Shown piece after piece: positions 8,477 to 11,689 of a stretch of DNA of 11,689 bases. The translations under genes and the position numbers were made by a program. Below the pieces are notes generated by a model. It ran no database searches and was not told the origin of the DNA. It saw nothing but the letters and a program-made list of their open reading frames with translations. This DNA comes from Bacillota bacterium. Its GTDB lineage: Bacteria; Bacillota; Bacilli; Alicyclobacillales; SLC66. Location: assembly GCA_021821225.1 (NCBI GenBank), contig JAKACR010000061.1:1-11689 (forward strand). Direction: 5' to 3'. Each line of letters opens with the position of its first letter. The first letter of the stretch is position 1.

Positions 8477-8490
8477 GGGGGAAGCGTTGC

Positions 8491-8946
8491 ATGTACACGG
8501 GCAACGAAGGGGTGACGCGCGATTTTGTCGCGACGGCCCTCATCGTCCACAAGGGGCGCGTCGCTCTTTTACTGCACGACAAGCTGGGTCGCTGGCTGCC
8601 TCCGGGCGGGCATATCGAACAGCCGGAATTGCCCGAAGCGGCCGCCGTGCGGGAGGCCAGGGAAGAACTGGGGATTGACATCGAGATCGTGGCCGAACGC
8701 GAACCTGCGGGGTTCGACCATGCCCTCGCCCGTCCGGCCGGCGTTCAATTGGAGGATATCGCGCCGGGACACCAGCATATCGACCTGTTGTATTTTGCCC
8801 GCCCGCGCGGAGCGGTGGGTCTTGTGCACAACGAGGAGTCGAGGGCCTGCGGTTGGTATACTCCTGCGGAGATGCGTGCGATGGGCGTGGACGATGAGGT
8901 CGTGGCATGGAGTGAAAAGGCCCTTCGCACGCTATCCGGACGATGA
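8491..8946 (+). CDS. NUDIX hydrolase
   Basis: A 151-residue member of the NUDIX family, which hydrolyses nucleoside diphosphates linked to another group; the substrate cannot be told from sequence. The complete NUDIX box runs from G40 to I62: G, five residues, E46, seven residues, R54-E55, then E58-E59 and G61. The strand before it, LGRWLPPGGHIE, is typical of the fold. ATG 8491 has GAGGGGGA upstream; a TTG at 8473 overlapping the obgE stop lacks a site of its own. The stop overlaps the next gene by 4 nt. This is not a usual neighbour of obg in Bacillus; a housekeeping role in nucleotide clean-up or RNA turnover is only a guess. Confidence 0.88.
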   Translation: MYTGNEGVTRDFVATALIVHKGRVALLLHDKLGRWLPPGGHIEQPELPEAAAVREAREELGIDIEIVAEREPAGFDHALARPAGVQLEDIAPGHQHIDLLYFARPRGAVGLVHNEESRACGWYTPAEMRAMGVDDEVVAWSEKALRTLSGR

Positions 8947-9419
8947 CGGACCGCCTGGTGGTGCCGCGAGCGGTTTTGGCGGCGATTGAAGACCATGTCG
9001 TCCGCCATCTTCCGATGGAAAGCGGCGGAATCCTGCTCGGCCGCGCATCCGGCGCGGATCGCGTTGCCGAGGAATTTGCGCCGCTGGACAGCGCCGCGCC
9101 CTCCGAGCGACAATACCTGGCGGACGCCGCGAAATGTGTACGGGAGGTCTACCGCGCACACCGCGCATCGCTGGTCATCGTGGCAACCGTCCACAGTCAT
9201 CCGGCGGGAAATACCCGGCCGTCTCTCCATGATCTCCAATCCGCTTTTGGCTATGACTGCTGCTGGCATCTGATCGCCGGTTTTTCCGGGGACGCCGTCA
9301 CTTTCGGCGTATACCGATACCGCAAAGAGCGGCAGCACCTGTCCTATTCCCCCGTTATGCTATCCATTCCTCAAAGTGAAGGCACTCTCCAAGATTCATA
9401 CAAATCCACTCAACTGTAA
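8943..9419 (+). CDS. JAMM/MPN+ metallopeptidase (M67 family)
   Basis: A 158-residue protein with the full JAMM zinc-protease motif: Glu26 in MESGGILLG, then H84-S-H86 followed by seven residues, S94, two residues and D97 (HSHPAGNTRPSLHD). It is therefore predicted to be catalytic. Bacterial M67 proteins of this short type often process C-terminal tails of ubiquitin-like sulfur carriers (ThiS, MoaD, CysO); no such gene is in the window, so the substrate is unknown. ATG 8943 overlaps the NUDIX stop (ATGA), so the two are probably co-translated. The last 25 residues after the domain look unstructured, and the DNA there is more AT-rich than its surroundings. comGA follows after 52 bp. Confidence 0.85.
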   Translation: MTDRLVVPRAVLAAIEDHVVRHLPMESGGILLGRASGADRVAEEFAPLDSAAPSERQYLADAAKCVREVYRAHRASLVIVATVHSHPAGNTRPSLHDLQSAFGYDCCWHLIAGFSGDAVTFGVYRYRKERQHLSYSPVMLSIPQSEGTLQDSYKSTQL

Positions 9420-9434
9420 AAAGGTATCACGCCG

Positions 9435-9468
9435 CCCACTTCGAACAGTGTGTTCCAAAGGGGGTGGG
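9435..9468 (+). promoter_or_regulatory. Hairpin overlapping the comGA ribosome binding site
   Basis: CCCAC (9435-9439) can pair with GTGGG (9464-9468). It encloses the dyad GAACA-GTG-TGTTC (9443-9455) and the ribosome binding site AAAGGGGG (9457-9464), four bases before the comGA ATG. The fold could limit translation, or the dyad could be a protein site. The upstream stretch 9390-9426 is unusually AT-rich for this region and could hold a promoter, but I see no clear -35/-10 pair and no ComK-type AAAA-N5-TTTT box. Confidence 0.3.
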
Positions 9469-9471
9469 TTC

Positions 9472-10587
9472 ATGAGCGTCCATCTGCCGATGACCGCGGA
9501 AATGGATGCGGCGGATCTGGCGGACGCCATCCTGGCGCGCGCTTTGCTTGTCGGCGCATCCGATATTCACCTCAACCCCGCCGGAGACCAGTCGCGCGTG
9601 TTCTTGCGGGTGCACGGCCGGGTGGTGAGCTTATTTGAGCTGACCGGTTTGCCCGACCTTGTCCCAAAAGCGGTGATGCAACGGATCAAGGTGCTGGCGA
9701 AGATGCAACTGGGGGAGCAGCGGCGCCCCCAGGATGGTCAGATGCGCATGACGGTGTCCGGCGTCACTGTTGAAGGAGATCTTCGTATCGCGGCGATTCC
9801 GACGGTGCTTGGAGAACGCATGGCCATACGGGTCATTCCGGCAAACGGACAGTGGGATTCGCTGGAGAATAGCGGGATGTCGCACAGTCAGCTTGCGCAG
9901 GTGCGGAATGCGCTGCAAAAAGGCGGGGTAGGGGTCGTGCTTGGCCGGGTCGGCTCAGGAAAGAGCACCACGCTGCACGCCATGTTGCGTGAACGGAGTT
10001 CGGTCGGCGCCACGGTGGTGACGATTGAGGATCCTGTGGAGCGCAGGGTGGACGGATATCAGCAGATTGAGGTGGACGAGCGCCATGGTCTTACGTTTGC
10101 GGTGGCGTTGCGAGCCGCGCTGCGCCAGGATCCGGATATTCTGATGGTCGGGGAGATTCGCGACAGTGAGACGGCGGAAACCGCTGTGCGGGCGGGACTG
10201 ACAGGACACTTGGTATTGACCACCATGCATGCGGACGATGTCGGTCAGGTCGCGGCGCGCTTCCTCGAACTGGGTGTCGGAGCCCGGTACGTCCAGGAAG
10301 CATTGCGTATTGCGATTTGGCAGAAGCTTGTCGAGATCATCTGTCCGGACTGTCGCGGGACGGGTTGCGGCCAATGCGCCGGAATTGGCGTGCTGGGTAG
10401 AAGGGCGGTATTTGAAGTGGCGATGTGCGAAAACGGGCGGACCGACCCGGCGCACGACGCAAACGTCGTATGTGAAGCGCAAACCGATTTTCGGGAGGTG
10501 CCAACCATTCGTGCGGCAGCGCGCAAACGCCAGAACGTTCGAGTTGCTCTTGGACGATCTGACGGAACTGGTCGAGTCCGGCGTTGA
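9472..10587 (+). CDS. comGA: ComGA-type secretion ATPase (GspE/PilB family) for DNA-uptake pseudopilus
   Basis: A 371-residue cytoplasmic hexameric ATPase that powers pseudopilus assembly. The short N-terminal domain (about 12-125, with ASDIHL near 29-34) is ComGA-like rather than full PilB. The Walker A motif is GRVGSGKST (158-166), where most relatives have GPTGSGKT. The Asp box TIEDPVE (184-190), Walker B ILMVGEIRD (223-231) and His box GHLVLTTMHADD (245-256) are present. A compact tetracysteine knuckle has C291, C294, C299 and C302. ATG 9472 follows AAAGGGGG (9457-9464); longer in-frame extension upstream overlaps the M67 gene and looks non-coding. The C-terminal tail after about residue 317 is weakly conserved, but EVPTIRAAARK resembles a family block. 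It overlaps the comGB frame by about 77 nt. Confidence 0.88.
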   Translation: MSVHLPMTAEMDAADLADAILARALLVGASDIHLNPAGDQSRVFLRVHGRVVSLFELTGLPDLVPKAVMQRIKVLAKMQLGEQRRPQDGQMRMTVSGVTVEGDLRIAAIPTVLGERMAIRVIPANGQWDSLENSGMSHSQLAQVRNALQKGGVGVVLGRVGSGKSTTLHAMLRERSSVGATVVTIEDPVERRVDGYQQIEVDERHGLTFAVALRAALRQDPDILMVGEIRDSETAETAVRAGLTGHLVLTTMHADDVGQVAARFLELGVGARYVQEALRIAIWQKLVEIICPDCRGTGCGQCAGIGVLGRRAVFEVAMCENGRTDPAHDANVVCEAQTDFREVPTIRAAARKRQNVRVALGRSDGTGRVRR

Positions 10588-11536
10588 TCTTGACGGTTCC
10601 TTGCGGATCGTTGCGGCGCGCGGTAGACAGGTGGCGGAAACGGCGACGCATGTACACCAGGCGCTGCGCGGAGGCAGTCAGATAGCCGATGCGCTCTGGC
10701 GGTTGGGTTGCCCGGAGATGGTTGTCGGCATGGTGCGGGTCGGTGAATTGACAGGGGAGTTGGGGAGAGCCATCCACAGCTCCGCCGATTATTTGACAAG
10801 ACGCCGCTTGCGAATGGAGCGCTTGCGCAAGGCGCTGGCCTATCCAGTCCTGCTTGCGGTGCTGTCGACCGTCGTCGTGTATATTCTCGATTTCGCTGTC
10901 CTGCCGGATTTTCAGGAGATGTATCAAGCGCTCGGTGTCGGCATGAGTCCCAGCATGGTGTGGTGGGTGCACACGGCAGTACGGGTTTCCGAACTAGTGC
11001 CGGGGCTTTTGCTCGCGAGCCTCGCAGGCATCTGGCTGTTGCACAGGGCGGCGGGCCGTCCGGTCAGGCGCCGCATTGCAACTATTCTCCTGGGTTGGCG
11101 ATGGGGGAGAGGATGGATGCAATACTACATCGCCAGGCGGGTATGGGAGGTGCTGTCATTTGCCTTAAACGGCGGCATGGACCTGCTTGCGGCGTTGCGC
11201 GCGCTGGAGCGATCCGACGAGATGGGCATGGCGGATGTCTGGAGCGAAGTGGTCGGGCAGGTGGAACATGGCCTTCCGTTGTCCGCGGCGCTGCAGCGAC
11301 GTCCGGAGATGCCCGAGGCCGTTTTGAGTCTGTTGCATGTCGCGGAACACACCGGGGATATCGCGCTCGGGGCAAAGCGCATCTACCGGCATCTCGACGG
11401 TGTTGTGGAACGGACGGTCGACCGTCTGCTGGAGGGCATCGAACCTGTGGCGACGATCATCCTCGGAGGAGTGGTGGGAGGAGCCACGCTGCTGTTTTTT
11501 TATCCCATGCTTGAGCTGATCAGGCAGATGGCTTAG
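10511..11536 (+). CDS. comGB: ComGB-type inner-membrane platform protein (GspF/PilC family)
   Basis: A polytopic membrane protein (341 residues from this start) that forms the platform on which ComGC pseudopilins assemble. Two T2SSF repeats are visible: the first about 8-130 (FELLLDDLTELVESGVDLDGSLRI, then VRVGELTGELGRAI) and the second about 208-335 (LSFALNGGMDLLAALRAL, then LLHVAEHTGDI). Membrane helices lie at about 111-131, 155-177 and 311-335. The start is uncertain. GTG 10511 has GGGAGG 12 bases upstream and gives a short basic tail before the conserved region; GTG 10472 would add 13 residues. Either lies inside comGA. B. subtilis ComGB is about 323 residues, which suits the shorter form. 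Confidence 0.85.
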   Translation: MRQRANARTFELLLDDLTELVESGVDLDGSLRIVAARGRQVAETATHVHQALRGGSQIADALWRLGCPEMVVGMVRVGELTGELGRAIHSSADYLTRRRLRMERLRKALAYPVLLAVLSTVVVYILDFAVLPDFQEMYQALGVGMSPSMVWWVHTAVRVSELVPGLLLASLAGIWLLHRAAGRPVRRRIATILLGWRWGRGWMQYYIARRVWEVLSFALNGGMDLLAALRALERSDEMGMADVWSEVVGQVEHGLPLSAALQRRPEMPEAVLSLLHVAEHTGDIALGAKRIYRHLDGVVERTVDRLLEGIEPVATIILGGVVGGATLLFFYPMLELIRQMA

Positions 11537-11548
11537 GAGGTTAAAAAG

Positions 11549-11689
11549 ATGGGGTTGCGGATCATCGGGCGAAGCAAAAGAAGTGGGCGCAACAAGGGAG
11601 AGGACGGGTTTACGCTGGTGGAGATGGTCGTGGCGCTGTTCATCGCCGCGGTGATCATGGCCATCGCGATTCCCAATCTGCAGGCCGCC
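11549..11689 (+). CDS. comGC: ComGC-type major pseudopilin (partial, 3' end outside the window)
   Basis: The 47 visible residues begin with a 20-residue basic leader ending EDG, followed by FTLVEMVVALFIAAVIMAIAIPNL. This is the type IV prepilin signature: peptidase cleavage after Gly20, methylated Phe21, Glu25 at mature position 5, then a hydrophobic helix. ATG 11549 has a strong AGGAGG (11535-11540) that overlaps the comGB stop. Order after comGA and comGB identifies it as the major pseudopilin of the competence operon. The remainder of the operon lies beyond the right edge. Confidence 0.9.
   Translation, partial: MGLRIIGRSKRSGRNKGEDGFTLVEMVVALFIAAVIMAIAIPNLQAA

Overview
The window looks like chromosome from an endospore-forming member of the Bacillota, order Bacillales. 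The evidence is the gene order (mreD, PBP2, minC, minD, spoIVFA, spoIVFB, rplU, prp, rpmA, obgE), the sporulation-only pair spoIVFA/spoIVFB, the Firmicutes-type N-terminal extension on L27 with its protease Prp, and a comG-type competence operon. The GC-rich composition and the absence of spo0B between rpmA and obgE suggest a high-GC lineage such as the Alicyclobacillaceae rather than Bacillus itself; this placement is inference. All genes are on the plus strand.

Layout. Bases 1-95 hold the end of mreD. A 212-bp spacer with strong potential RNA structure leads into the elongation transpeptidase PBP2 (308-2260), which overlaps minC by 1 nt. minC and minD, normally adjacent, are separated by about 320 bp carrying a 125-bp imperfect palindrome and two smaller hairpins. 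After minD comes a good candidate sigma-E promoter, then spoIVFA and the intramembrane protease gene spoIVFB. A sigma-A-like promoter overlapping the spoIVFB stop opens the ribosomal block rplU-prp-rpmA, which ends at a long hairpin terminator. obgE follows (TTG start), then a NUDIX hydrolase and a JAMM/M67 metallopeptidase that overlap by 4 nt, and finally comGA, comGB and the start of comGC, which runs off the window.

How the genes work together. mreD/PBP2 and minC/minD cover cell elongation and division-site choice. SpoIVFA/SpoIVFB carry out the mother-cell step that activates pro-sigma-K. Prp cleaves the L27 extension, so the rplU-prp-rpmA block encodes a substrate and its processing enzyme. 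ObgE is a ribosome- and stress-linked GTPase. comGA-comGB-comGC are the motor ATPase, platform protein and major pseudopilin of the DNA-uptake pseudopilus.

Most of the coding content is conserved housekeeping, sporulation and competence machinery; I see no clearly new protein system. The less explained parts are non-coding (the mreD-PBP2 leader, the minC-minD palindrome, the comGA leader) plus the NUDIX/M67 pair between obgE and the comG genes.
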